Assembly: GCF_003182135.1 (NCBI RefSeq)
Contig: NZ_QGTL01000010.1
Span: forward strand, 62,001 to 126,000
Direction: 5' to 3'
DNA length: 64,000 bases
Source: Nocardia neocaledoniensis
GTDB taxonomy: Bacteria > Actinomycetota > Actinomycetes > Mycobacteriales > Mycobacteriaceae
Below the pieces are notes generated by a model that was given only the letters and a program-made list of their open reading frames with translations, was not told the DNA's origin and ran no database searches. A program made the position numbers and the translations under genes. Positions 1 through 7,466 of the stretch are shown here, piece by piece. Position 1 is the first letter of the stretch; the number at the start of each line of letters is the position of its first letter.

Positions 1-253
1 CGAGCAGGTCCGGGCACGCCGCGGCGAGTCCCGTTCCGGTATCGATCGTGCACGGCAGGACGCGCGCGATGGTGGCGGTCGGCAGGCCGGCGCTCAGCAA
101 CGCCCGGATCCGGTGGACGCGCTCGACATCGGTGTCGCTGTAGTTCCGATAACCGCTGGGCTCGCGCAGGGGTGTCAGCAGCCCCTGCTCCTCGTAATAG
201 CGCAGCAGCCGTTGGCTCACCGACGTTCTCGCCGACAGTTCACTGATGCGCAT
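1..253 (-). CDS. MerR-family transcriptional regulator (3' end cut by window edge)
   Basis: The reverse strand opens with ATG at 253 and reads through to the window edge without a stop, so only the N-terminal 84 or so residues are present. The start MRISELSA followed by SQRLLRYYEEQGLL and a YRNYSDTDVERV stretch is the classical MerR winged-helix DNA-binding domain. The C-terminal effector-binding part lies outside the window. It is divergent from the imine-reductase-like gene at 359, and the shared region 254-358 holds a long-spacer promoter with a perfect palindrome, so this protein probably controls that gene and itself. The inducer cannot be told. Confidence 0.9.
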   Translation of the reverse strand, partial: MRISELSARTSVSQRLLRYYEEQGLLTPLREPSGYRNYSDTDVERVHRIRALLSAGLPTATIARVLPCTIDTGTGLAAACPDLL

Positions 254-267
254 CGCGGTCCTCGCCC

Positions 268-299
268 TTGACTCTCACATTGATGTGAGGGTTTAGCGT
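268..299 (+). promoter_or_regulatory. MerR-type promoter with operator palindrome
   Basis: TTGACT (268-273) is followed after an overlong spacer (about 18-20 bases) by an AT-rich -10 candidate within 292-299. The spacer holds the perfect inverted repeat CTCACAT-TG-ATGTGAG (274-289). An operator inside an elongated -35/-10 spacer is the hallmark of MerR-activated promoters. It points toward the gene at 359 and lies just upstream of the MerR start at 253. The promoter class is established knowledge; its use here is inferred. Confidence 0.75.
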
Positions 300-358
300 A
301 CCCGCACCTGAGCCGTCGACCCCGGTGGTCGAGCGGCGGAGCGGAGAGAAGGACAGCG

Positions 359-1240
359 ATGAACGGACCCGCGGGAACCTCGGTGGTGGTGATCGGATCC
401 GGTGTGCGGGCAGCGGCATTGGCCGACGCCCTCGCGCAGCGGAACAGTGTCAGCAGGTGGGGTGAGGAACCGGATTCGGGCAACGGATCGCGCACGGCGG
501 CGGAAGGCGCGGAGCTGATGATCGTGTGCGTCGAGGACTACGAGGCCGCGGTGCGAATCCTCGGACGCGCGGAACCGTACCTCGGCTCCGGCGACCTGGT
601 GAACGTGACCTCCGGCACCGAAGCACAGGCTCGTCGGCTGGCCGCGTGGGTGGACTCGCGCGGCGGACGGTACCTCGACGGCGCGTTGATGGCGCACCCC
701 GAACACGTGGGCAAGCCCGAGACGATGCTGGTGTACAGCGGATCGCACGAGGTGTTCACCCGCCACGAACGACTGCTCGGGCAACTCGGTGGGGCCACCT
801 ATCTGGGACCCGATCCGGGCACGGCAGCGCTCTACGACGTGGCCATGCTGAACTTCGCCTGGGCGACGCTGACCGGATACCTCTACAGCGCGGCACTGCT
901 GCGGACCGCCGGAGTGCGCGCCACCGGTACGGCTCCGCTGCTGACGCACTGGATGTCGGCCACGATCACCTCGGTCGTCACCGACTATGCCGAGCAGATC
1001 GACAACGGCCGCTATCCCGGCGACGGGGAATGGCTCGAACTCGACGCACCACTGATGGACCACCTCGTCGAGGCCGCCGAGGAACGCGGCATCGACACCG
1101 AGCTCCCGCGCCTGATCAGGGCACTCACACACCGGGGCATCGCCGCCGGCCACGGCGCGGACAGCTTCGCCGGCCTGATCGACGTCATCGCGACGTCCCC
1201 TCGCCCGGACGGCGATCCGCACGACCGGGAGCCAGGGTGA
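359..1240 (+). CDS. Imine reductase / 6-phosphogluconate dehydrogenase-like NAD(P)-dependent oxidoreductase
   Basis: 293 residues. A Rossmann start (VVVIGSG, residues 9-15) is followed by the conserved VNVTSGTEAQARRLAAW and YLDGALMAHP stretches and a helical half around AALYDVAMLNFAWATLTGYLYS, the pattern of bacterial imine reductases and beta-hydroxyacid dehydrogenase relatives. These reduce cyclic or exocyclic imines with NADPH; the substrate here is unknown. The N-terminal Rossmann part is shorter than usual: after the glycine loop the sequence goes almost directly to the region that normally follows the second beta strand, so cofactor binding may be altered. A GAAGGA ribosome binding site precedes the ATG. 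It is divergent from the MerR gene and probably regulated by it. Confidence 0.8.
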   Translation: MNGPAGTSVVVIGSGVRAAALADALAQRNSVSRWGEEPDSGNGSRTAAEGAELMIVCVEDYEAAVRILGRAEPYLGSGDLVNVTSGTEAQARRLAAWVDSRGGRYLDGALMAHPEHVGKPETMLVYSGSHEVFTRHERLLGQLGGATYLGPDPGTAALYDVAMLNFAWATLTGYLYSAALLRTAGVRATGTAPLLTHWMSATITSVVTDYAEQIDNGRYPGDGEWLELDAPLMDHLVEAAEERGIDTELPRLIRALTHRGIAAGHGADSFAGLIDVIATSPRPDGDPHDREPG

Positions 1241-1263
1241 TCCCGCAGCGCTGGACCACGTCG

Positions 1264-2145
1264 TCAGGGGCCGATGGCGGCGTGGAAGGCGTCCGTGCCG
1301 GTTTCGAGCGGGTCGATGAGGTGGGCGAGGAACAGGCGGGTGGCCGGGGTGGGGGTGGGGGTGGTGACGGCGTGCCAGGCGCGGTCGAGGGGTGTGCCGG
1401 GGACATCGAGGGTGCGTAGGGCCCCCGAGTCGAGGTGTTCGCCGACCGCGTCGGAGTGGATGAGGGTGATGCCGAGGCCCTCGCGGGCCGCGGCGATGAC
1501 CGCGCCGTGGGAACCGAGCGTGAGGGTGGGCGGGTCGATCTGGAGCCGGTCGATGAGCGCGAGGGTGGCCTCCCTGGTGCCCGAGCCGTTGCCGCGCAGT
1601 AGCCAGGTGGTGTGGCGCGGATCGTGCGCGTCGTGGGTGCCGACCACGACGAGGGTGCTCGGGCGACGGGCCTGGATCACCAGATTGGCCTCGTGCGGCG
1701 GGCGGCCCGCGATCACGAGATCGGTCTCATGATGCTGTAGTTCGAGGAACAGCACGTCGCGCGGCTGGATCGACAGGCTCAGCTCCACGTCGGGGTACCG
1801 CAGCCGGAACGAGGCCAGGGGCCGCAGCACCACCGATTCCCCCGCGGTGGCGACCACGCCGATCCGCAGCCTGCCCGCCTCGGCCTGGCGGACCGCGGCG
1901 TGCGCCTCCTTCATGAGACCGAGGATCCCCCGGCAGTATTCGGCGTAGACCCGGCCCGCCTCGGTCAGCGCGATCCCGCGCCCCGATCGGGTGATCAACT
2001 TGGCGCCGAGCTGCTTCTCGACGTGGGCGACCGCGGCCGACACCGCCGCCTCGGTGACGTGTAGCTGGGCGGCTGCCCGGCGGATGCTGCCGAGCCGGGC
2101 CACCGCGAGGAACGTCTCCATCCGCCCCGCACTCACCCTGCCCAT
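1264..2145 (-). CDS. cbbR: LysR-family regulator, probable CbbR
   Basis: 293 residues. An N-terminal LysR winged helix-turn-helix (about residues 5-65, METFLAVARLGSIRRAAAQL then VTEAAVSAAVAHVEKQLGA) precedes a periplasmic-binding-protein-like effector domain (RLRIGVVATAGESVVLRPL onward). It is divergent from cbbL with a 125-base gap containing two inverted repeats. This is the standard arrangement of CbbR, the LysR activator of Calvin-cycle operons, which senses metabolites such as RuBP or NADPH. The call rests mainly on position; the HTH alone does not distinguish CbbR. The start was taken at ATG 2145; the first HTH residues follow within 10 codons. Confidence 0.85.
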   Translation of the reverse strand: MGRVSAGRMETFLAVARLGSIRRAAAQLHVTEAAVSAAVAHVEKQLGAKLITRSGRGIALTEAGRVYAEYCRGILGLMKEAHAAVRQAEAGRLRIGVVATAGESVVLRPLASFRLRYPDVELSLSIQPRDVLFLELQHHETDLVIAGRPPHEANLVIQARRPSTLVVVGTHDAHDPRHTTWLLRGNGSGTREATLALIDRLQIDPPTLTLGSHGAVIAAAREGLGITLIHSDAVGEHLDSGALRTLDVPGTPLDRAWHAVTTPTPTPATRLFLAHLIDPLETGTDAFHAAIGP

Positions 2146-2162
2146 TACCCGACGGTAGCAAA

Positions 2163-2180
2163 CTCAACGTTTCGGTTGAG
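2163..2180. promoter_or_regulatory. Inverted repeat, candidate CbbR operator
   Basis: CTCAAC-N6-GTTGAG is a perfect 6-6-6 palindrome in the cbbR-cbbL intergenic region, 18 bases upstream of the cbbR start. LysR regulators bind interrupted palindromes in divergent promoter regions, so it is a good CbbR recognition-site candidate, although its spacing is not the usual T-N11-A. Confidence 0.5.
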
Positions 2181-2195
2181 CTTTCCCAGAAACAT

Positions 2196-2234
2196 TCACA
2201 TTGTTTGTGACCCGGATCGCCCGCATTCTGTAAT
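2196..2234 (+). promoter_or_regulatory. Second inverted repeat and candidate cbb promoter
   Basis: TCACA-N5-TGTGA (2196-2210) is a perfect inverted repeat. Its right half overlaps TTGTGA (2205-2210), a possible -35, followed 18 bases later by TGTAAT (2229-2234), a possible -10. A LysR activator site abutting the -35 would suit CbbR-dependent activation of cbbL. The cbbL ribosome binding site AGGAGG is at 2261-2266. Confidence 0.45.
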
Positions 2235-2270
2235 TCATCAAGGCGCACACCGGATTCCACAGGAGGAACC

Positions 2271-3713
2271 ATGGCGGAAGAAACCGAACGGGATCGTTGG
2301 GATCCGGGTGTTCAGTCCTACGCGTCGATGGGTTATTACGCACCCGACTATGTGCCCTCGGACACCGACGTGCTCGCGGTGTTCCGGGTGACCCCGCAGC
2401 GGGGCGTGGATCCGGTCGAGGCGGCGGCGGCCGTGGCGGGTGAATCCTCCACTGCCACTTGGACTGTCGTGTGGACCGACCGGCTCACGGCACACTCGAA
2501 GTATCAGGCCAAGTGTTACCGGGTCGACGAGGTGCCGGGCAGGCCCGGCGAGTACTTCGCCTACATCGCCTACGATCTGGACCTTTTCGAGGAGGGGTCG
2601 ATCACCAACCTCACCTCCTCGATCATCGGAAATGTCTTCGGTTTCAAACCACTGCTCGCGTTGCGGCTCGAGGACATGCGTATTCCGGTGGCCTATGTCA
2701 AGACCTTCCAGGGTCCGCCGCACGGCACGGTGATGGAACGCGAATATCTCAACAAATACGGCAGGCCGCTGCTGGGCGCGACGGTGAAACCGAAACTGGG
2801 ACTGTCGGCCAGGAATTACGGCCGGGTGATCTACGAGGCCTGCCGGGGCGGCCTCGACTTCACCAAGGACGACGAGAACATCAACTCCCAGCCGTTCATG
2901 CGCTGGCGCGACCGGTACCTGTTCGCGATGGAGGGCGTGAACCGGGCGATGGCCGAGACCGGCGAGATCAAAGGCCACTACCTCAACGTGACCGCCGCGA
3001 GCATGGAGGACATGTACGAGCGGGCCGAGTTCGCCAAGGAACTGGGCTCGGTGGTCATCATGATGGATCTGACCGTCGGCTACACCGCGATGCAGTCGAT
3101 GTCGAAGTGGGCACGGCGCAACGGTGTCCTGCTGCACCTGCACCGCGCGGGGCATTCGACCTTCACCCGGCAGAAGACGCACGGCGTGAGTTTCCGGGTA
3201 CTCGCGAAATGGTGCAGGCTGATCGGGGTCGACCATCTGCACGCGGGCACCGTGGTGGGCAAATTGGAAGGCGATCCGGCGACCACCCGCGGTTTCTACG
3301 ACACGCTGCGCGAGAACCACATTCCCACCGAACTCGGCAACGGCATCTTCTTCGACCAGGACTGGGCGAGCCTGCCCGGGGTGATGCCGGTGGCCTCGGG
3401 CGGTATCCACGCCGGGCAGATGCATCAGCTGCTCGATCTGTTCGGTGACGACGTGATCCTGCAGTTCGGTGGCGGCACGATCGGCCATCCGCTCGGGATC
3501 GCGGCGGGCGCCGAGGCGAACCGGGTGGCGCTGGAAGCGGTGGTCAAGGCCCGCAACGAAGGCCGGGACCTGCTGAAGGAGGGGCCCGACGTGCTGCGCA
3601 CGGCCGCCTCGACCTGCCGTTCGCTCGAGGTCGCGCTGTCGACCTGGGGCGATGTCACCTTCGATTACACCTCCACCGACGCACCCGACGCGGTGCCGAC
3701 GCCGAGTCTGTAG
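2271..3713 (+). CDS. cbbL: RuBisCO large subunit, red-type form I (IC)
   Basis: 480 residues, full length. Ribulose-1,5-bisphosphate carboxylase large chain, fixing CO2 onto RuBP. Active-site residues are all visible: KPKLGL with K173 and K175, the carbamylated lysine K199 in GGLDFTKDDEN with D201 and E202 as metal ligands, H291-R292, H324, and loop-6 K331 in GTVVGKLEG. The cbbX-type activase next door and the long small subunit place it in the red-type IC group of proteobacteria and some actinobacteria. A strong AGGAGG site sits five bases before the ATG. It is the first gene of a tight cbbLSXFP operon divergent from cbbR. It is very probably functional. Confidence 0.98.
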   Translation: MAEETERDRWDPGVQSYASMGYYAPDYVPSDTDVLAVFRVTPQRGVDPVEAAAAVAGESSTATWTVVWTDRLTAHSKYQAKCYRVDEVPGRPGEYFAYIAYDLDLFEEGSITNLTSSIIGNVFGFKPLLALRLEDMRIPVAYVKTFQGPPHGTVMEREYLNKYGRPLLGATVKPKLGLSARNYGRVIYEACRGGLDFTKDDENINSQPFMRWRDRYLFAMEGVNRAMAETGEIKGHYLNVTAASMEDMYERAEFAKELGSVVIMMDLTVGYTAMQSMSKWARRNGVLLHLHRAGHSTFTRQKTHGVSFRVLAKWCRLIGVDHLHAGTVVGKLEGDPATTRGFYDTLRENHIPTELGNGIFFDQDWASLPGVMPVASGGIHAGQMHQLLDLFGDDVILQFGGGTIGHPLGIAAGAEANRVALEAVVKARNEGRDLLKEGPDVLRTAASTCRSLEVALSTWGDVTFDYTSTDAPDAVPTPSL

Positions 3714-3721
3714 GGAGCACC

Positions 3722-4144
3722 ATGTATCTGCGCCAGGGAACCTTCTCCTACCTGCCCGAACTCACCGACGACGAGATCGCGGCGCAGGTGCGCTACGCGC
3801 TGCTCAACAACTGGCCGGTCTCGATCGAGTACACCGACGATCCGCACCCGCGCAACACCTACTGGGAGATGTGGGGGCTGCCGCTGTTCGATCTGGACGA
3901 ACCAGACGGGGTGCTCGCCGAGATCAACGCCTGCCGGGCGACTTTCCCGCGTCACTATGTGCGGGTGACGGCCTATGACGCCACCTATACGAAACAGACC
4001 ACGGCACTGAGCTTCCTGGTGCAGCGTCCGGCCGAGGAGCCCGGCTTCGAGCTCACCCGCTCCGAGGGCGCTGATCGCCGCCAGGTCTACAGCTTCCGTT
4101 CGTATGCGACGGGCCGCCCGCAGGGACAGCGGTATGGCGGCTGA
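3722..4144 (+). CDS. cbbS: RuBisCO small subunit, red-type
   Basis: 140 residues. The start MYLRQGTFSYLPELTDDEIAA and the NTYWEMWGLPLFDL stretch are typical of form IC small subunits. A C-terminal extension (about residues 105-140) corresponds to the beta-hairpin that replaces the long loop of green-type small subunits and helps hexadecamer assembly. The gene begins 8 bases after cbbL with a GGGAG site, and its last codons overlap the start of cbbX. Confidence 0.97.
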   Translation: MYLRQGTFSYLPELTDDEIAAQVRYALLNNWPVSIEYTDDPHPRNTYWEMWGLPLFDLDEPDGVLAEINACRATFPRHYVRVTAYDATYTKQTTALSFLVQRPAEEPGFELTRSEGADRRQVYSFRSYATGRPQGQRYGG

Positions 4145-5144
4145 CGGGTCCGCGGGCGGATTCCGGTTGGCGCGGCCGGGCGTCGGTGACGCCCGGCCGT
4201 CGCGCCCACCGCAGGAGACGGCCGAGGAGCCGCCGCTCGGCGAGGACGCGCTGCTGGATCTGTCCGAGGACCTGGCCGGACACGATGTGGCCGCCACCCT
4301 GTCGGCGCTGGACGGGGAACTGATCGGGCTGGCGAATGTGAAGGACCGGGTGCGCGAGATCGCGGCGCTGCTGATGATCGACCGGGCGCGGCGCCGGTTC
4401 GGGCTGGCCTCCTCACGCCCGACGATGCACATGAGCTTCACCGGCGGGCCGGGCACCGGCAAGACCACGGTGGCATTGCGGATGGCGCAGATGCTGCACG
4501 CGCTGGGCTACATCCGGAAACCGAAGGTGCACACGGTGACCCGCGACGATCTGGTCGGGCAGTTCATCGGGCACACCGCGCCCAAGACGAAGGAGGCCAT
4601 CGCCAAGGCCGCGGGCGGGGTGCTGTTCATCGACGAGGCCTACTACCTGTTCCGGCCCGAGAACGAGCGCGACTACGGGCAGGAGGTGATCGAGATCCTG
4701 CTGCAGGAGATGGAGAACGAGCGCGCGAACCTGGTGGTCATCTTCGCCGGCTACCCGGACCGGATGGATCGCTTGTTCTCCGCGAACCCGGGCCTGTCCT
4801 CCCGGGTGGCCCACCACCTCGAGTTCGCCGACTACACCCACGAGGAGTTGCTGGGGATCGCCGAGGTGATGGTGGCGGGGGAGAACTTCCGCTTCGACGC
4901 GGCCGCGCGCGCCGCCTTCGCCGAATACCTGACGGCCCGGATGGCCCGGCCGCGGTTCTCCAACGCGCGCAGCGTGCGCAATGCCATCGATCGGTGCCGG
5001 CTGCGGCAGGCCAAGCGGCTGGTGGAAGCGGGCCGGCCGCTGTCGAAGGCGGATCTGATCACGCTGTGCGATCGGGATGTCTACGGCAGCAGCGTCTTCG
5101 ACGAGGTGGTGGCGGAGGTGGTGCCGCAATGCCGAACAGTTTGA
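4134..5144 (+). CDS. cbbX: CbbX, red-type RuBisCO activase (AAA+ ATPase)
   Basis: 336 residues from ATG 4134, which overlaps the cbbS stop by 11 bases and has an AGGGA site; an upstream in-frame ATG at 4104 lies deep inside cbbS and is less likely. Walker A GGPGTGKT (104-111), Walker B VLFIDEA (163-169), a pore-loop region FIGHT (144-148) and the arginine-rich SNARSVRNAIDRCRLRQAKRL helix mark a CbbX-family AAA+ protein. The hexamer pulls the large-subunit C-terminus to release inhibitory sugar phosphates, and is typically RuBP-stimulated. The N-terminal 30-40 residues are low-complexity and lineage-specific. Confidence 0.95.
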   Translation: MAADGSAGGFRLARPGVGDARPSRPPQETAEEPPLGEDALLDLSEDLAGHDVAATLSALDGELIGLANVKDRVREIAALLMIDRARRRFGLASSRPTMHMSFTGGPGTGKTTVALRMAQMLHALGYIRKPKVHTVTRDDLVGQFIGHTAPKTKEAIAKAAGGVLFIDEAYYLFRPENERDYGQEVIEILLQEMENERANLVVIFAGYPDRMDRLFSANPGLSSRVAHHLEFADYTHEELLGIAEVMVAGENFRFDAAARAAFAEYLTARMARPRFSNARSVRNAIDRCRLRQAKRLVEAGRPLSKADLITLCDRDVYGSSVFDEVVAEVVPQCRTV

Positions 5145-6217
5145 AGACGCTCACCCGCTACACCATCGAGGAGGAGCACCGGCATCCCGGCTCGTCGGGT
5201 GAGTTCTCGGCACTGGTGAACGTGGTGGCGACGGCGACGAAGATCATCGCCAATCAGGTGACGCGGGGCGCGATCGTCGGTCCTGGCGGTGCGGACGAGC
5301 CGATGTCGGTGAGCAGGCGGCTGGATGTGCTCACCGACGAGATCATGGTGGCCCAGACCCAGTGGACCGGGCATCTGTCGGGGCTGCTGTCCGAGCAGCG
5401 GGCGACGGCGCTGGCGGTGCCCTCGACCGAGCGGCGCGGCAAGTACCTGCTGGCTTTCGACGCGCTGGACGGGTCGAGCAATATCGACGTGAATCTGCCG
5501 GTCGGTTCGATCTTCAGCATTCTGCGTGCCCCGCAGGAGGTCCTCGACGGCGTGGCAGAACCCGGCGACGAGGACTTCCTGCAGCCGGGTGTGCGGCAGG
5601 TGTGCGCCGGGTTCACGCTCTACGGCCCGGCGACGATGCTGGTGCTCACCACCGGCAGCGGCGTCGACGGGTTCACCCTGGACCGGGAGATCGGCGCGTT
5701 CGTGCTGACCCACCCGGGCATGCGGATCCCGGAGGACACCTCGGGTTTCGCGATCAACGCGGCCAACGAGCGTTTCTGGGAGCGGCCGGTGCGCCGCTAC
5801 GTGCACGAATGCCTGGAGGGGGTGGACGGGCCGCGCGGGCGCGATTTCAACATGCGGTGGGTGGCCTCGCTGGTGGCCGACACCTTCCACATTCTCACCA
5901 GGGGCGGGATGTATCTGTACCCGCGTGATACCCGCAATCCGGCGCGGCCGGGGCGGGTCTCGCTGCTCTACGGCGCGAATCCGATCGCGTTCATCGTGGA
6001 GCAGGCCGGGGGCGCGGCCAGCACCGGCCACGACCGGGTGATGGCGGTGCCGCCGGCGGAGGTCCATCAGCGGGTGCCGTTCATCTTCGGCTCACGCAAC
6101 GAGGTGCTGCGGGTGGAGCGCTATCACCGGGAGCCCGACGCGGGACCGAGTTTCGACAGTTCGCTGTTCGGGACGCGCTCGCTCTTCCGTCCGGCCAAGC
6201 ACGACCAGCGCACCTAG
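5129..6217 (+). CDS. cbbF: Class I fructose-1,6-bisphosphatase
   Basis: 362 residues from ATG 5129, which overlaps the end of cbbX by 16 bases (translational coupling). Metal-binding DALDGSSNID (111-120) and the substrate region ending YGANPIAFIVEQAGG identify a class I FBPase, hydrolysing fructose-1,6-bisphosphate (and in some enzymes sedoheptulose-1,7-bisphosphate) for RuBP regeneration. A longer open frame extends upstream into cbbX but lacks family similarity there, so the internal start is preferred. The position between cbbX and cbbP shows a Calvin-cycle role rather than gluconeogenesis. Confidence 0.96.
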   Translation: MPNSLKTLTRYTIEEEHRHPGSSGEFSALVNVVATATKIIANQVTRGAIVGPGGADEPMSVSRRLDVLTDEIMVAQTQWTGHLSGLLSEQRATALAVPSTERRGKYLLAFDALDGSSNIDVNLPVGSIFSILRAPQEVLDGVAEPGDEDFLQPGVRQVCAGFTLYGPATMLVLTTGSGVDGFTLDREIGAFVLTHPGMRIPEDTSGFAINAANERFWERPVRRYVHECLEGVDGPRGRDFNMRWVASLVADTFHILTRGGMYLYPRDTRNPARPGRVSLLYGANPIAFIVEQAGGAASTGHDRVMAVPPAEVHQRVPFIFGSRNEVLRVERYHREPDAGPSFDSSLFGTRSLFRPAKHDQRT

Positions 6218-6226
6218 GAGACGCCC

Positions 6227-7105
6227 ATGTCGGTCAAGCATCCCGTTGTCGCGATCACCGGGTCCTCCGGTGCGGGCACGACCAGTGTCACCCGGACCTT
6301 CGAGGAGATCTTCCGGAGGGAGGGCATCAGCGCGGTGGTGGTGGAAGGGGATTCGTTCCATCGTTTCGACCGCGCGGAGATGAAGATCGCGATGGCCGAG
6401 GCCGAACAGCAACGCAATACGACGTTCTCCCATTTCGGGGAGGACGCGAATCTGCTCCCGGAACTGGAGACCCTGTTCCGGGAGTACGGCGAAACCGGCG
6501 TCGGGCAGGTGCGCAGGTACCTGCACGACGACGAGGAGGCCAAGCCCTACGGACAGCCCGCGGGCACGTTCACGCCGTGGGAGGATCTCGCGCCGGGTAG
6601 CGATCTGCTGTTCTACGAGGGCCTGCACGGTGCGGCGGTGACCGATTCCGTGAACGTGGCGCGCTACACCGACCTGCTGGTCGGGGTGGTGCCGATCATC
6701 AATCTCGAATGGATCCAGAAGGTGTACCGCGACAAGACCCATCGCGGCTATTCCAGTGAGGCGGTGATCGACACCATCCTGCGCCGCATGCCCGACTACG
6801 TGAAATACATCTGCCCGCAGTTCTCGCGCACGTATGTGAACTTCCAGCGGGTGCCGACCGTGGACACGTCGAATCCGTTCATCGCGCGCAGTATTCCGAC
6901 CGCGGACGAGAGTTTCGTGGTGATCCGGTTCGCCGACCCCAAGGTGATCGACTTCCCGTATCTGCTGTCGATGCTGCACGATTCGTTCATGTCGCGCCCG
7001 AACTGCATCGTGGTGCCGGGCGGGAAGATGGAACTGGCGATGCAGTTGATCTTCACGCCGCTGATCCTGCGGCTGATGGACAAGCGGCCCAAAAGGTTCG
7101 TCTGA
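6227..7105 (+). CDS. cbbP: Phosphoribulokinase (class I, proteobacterial type)
   Basis: 292 residues. P-loop GSSGAGTTS (12-20) near the N-terminus and EGDSFHRFDR with the likely catalytic base D42 are characteristic of the octameric bacterial phosphoribulokinase that makes RuBP from ribulose-5-phosphate and ATP. Bacterial enzymes of this class are usually NADH-activated. An AGGAG site precedes the ATG, 9 bases after cbbF. It is the last gene of the cluster; its stop codon abuts the stop of the convergent gene at 7106, and no terminator hairpin was found between them. Confidence 0.97.
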   Translation: MSVKHPVVAITGSSGAGTTSVTRTFEEIFRREGISAVVVEGDSFHRFDRAEMKIAMAEAEQQRNTTFSHFGEDANLLPELETLFREYGETGVGQVRRYLHDDEEAKPYGQPAGTFTPWEDLAPGSDLLFYEGLHGAAVTDSVNVARYTDLLVGVVPIINLEWIQKVYRDKTHRGYSSEAVIDTILRRMPDYVKYICPQFSRTYVNFQRVPTVDTSNPFIARSIPTADESFVVIRFADPKVIDFPYLLSMLHDSFMSRPNCIVVPGGKMELAMQLIFTPLILRLMDKRPKRFV

Positions 7106-7459
7106 TCAGGCCTGGTCCTCGTCGCGTTCGGCCTGCTGCCTGCGGGCCTCGCGACGCTGCTGTTCGGCGCGCTCGCGCAGACCACGCAGGAACGCCTCGT
7201 CGTCATCGGGATTGGACGCGACCGCGCGACCCGGCCGGTCGTATTCGCTGTAGCGGGTGGTGGCGGGGCGACGTTCGGGACCGACGGGCCGTCCGGCGAA
7301 CAGCCACAGCAGGGCGCCGACCGTGGGCACCAGCACGACCACGAGAATCCAGCCCATCTTCGGCAGATGGCGGATCCCGTCGTCGGGGCTGGTGATGATG
7401 TCGACGAGGCAGTACACCCACAGGGCGAGGGTCAAGAAGCCGAGGACGGCGTAAGGCAT
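7106..7459 (-). CDS. Small membrane protein with PLD-nuclease N-terminal (PLDc_N) domain
   Basis: 117 residues from ATG 7459, chosen because it lies 7 bases after the stop of the upstream gene; a longer frame to 7495 would overlap that gene. Two transmembrane helices (about residues 3-22 and 34-54, PYAVLGFLTLALWVYCLVDII and GWILVVVLVPTVGALLWLFAG) resemble the PLDc_N module seen alone in many actinobacteria. The C-terminal half is a charged cytoplasmic tail rich in Arg, Glu and Gln, probably helical. The function is unknown. It is probably co-transcribed with the gene at 7467. Confidence 0.75.
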   Translation of the reverse strand: MPYAVLGFLTLALWVYCLVDIITSPDDGIRHLPKMGWILVVVLVPTVGALLWLFAGRPVGPERRPATTRYSEYDRPGRAVASNPDDDEAFLRGLRERAEQQRREARRQQAERDEDQA

Positions 7460-7466
7460 TGGCCGA

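Noticed and set aside
4104..4133. Upstream ATG of cbbX at 4104
   Set aside because: It lies deep inside cbbS and lacks a ribosome binding site; ATG 4134 has AGGGA and overlaps the stop as expected for coupled genes.
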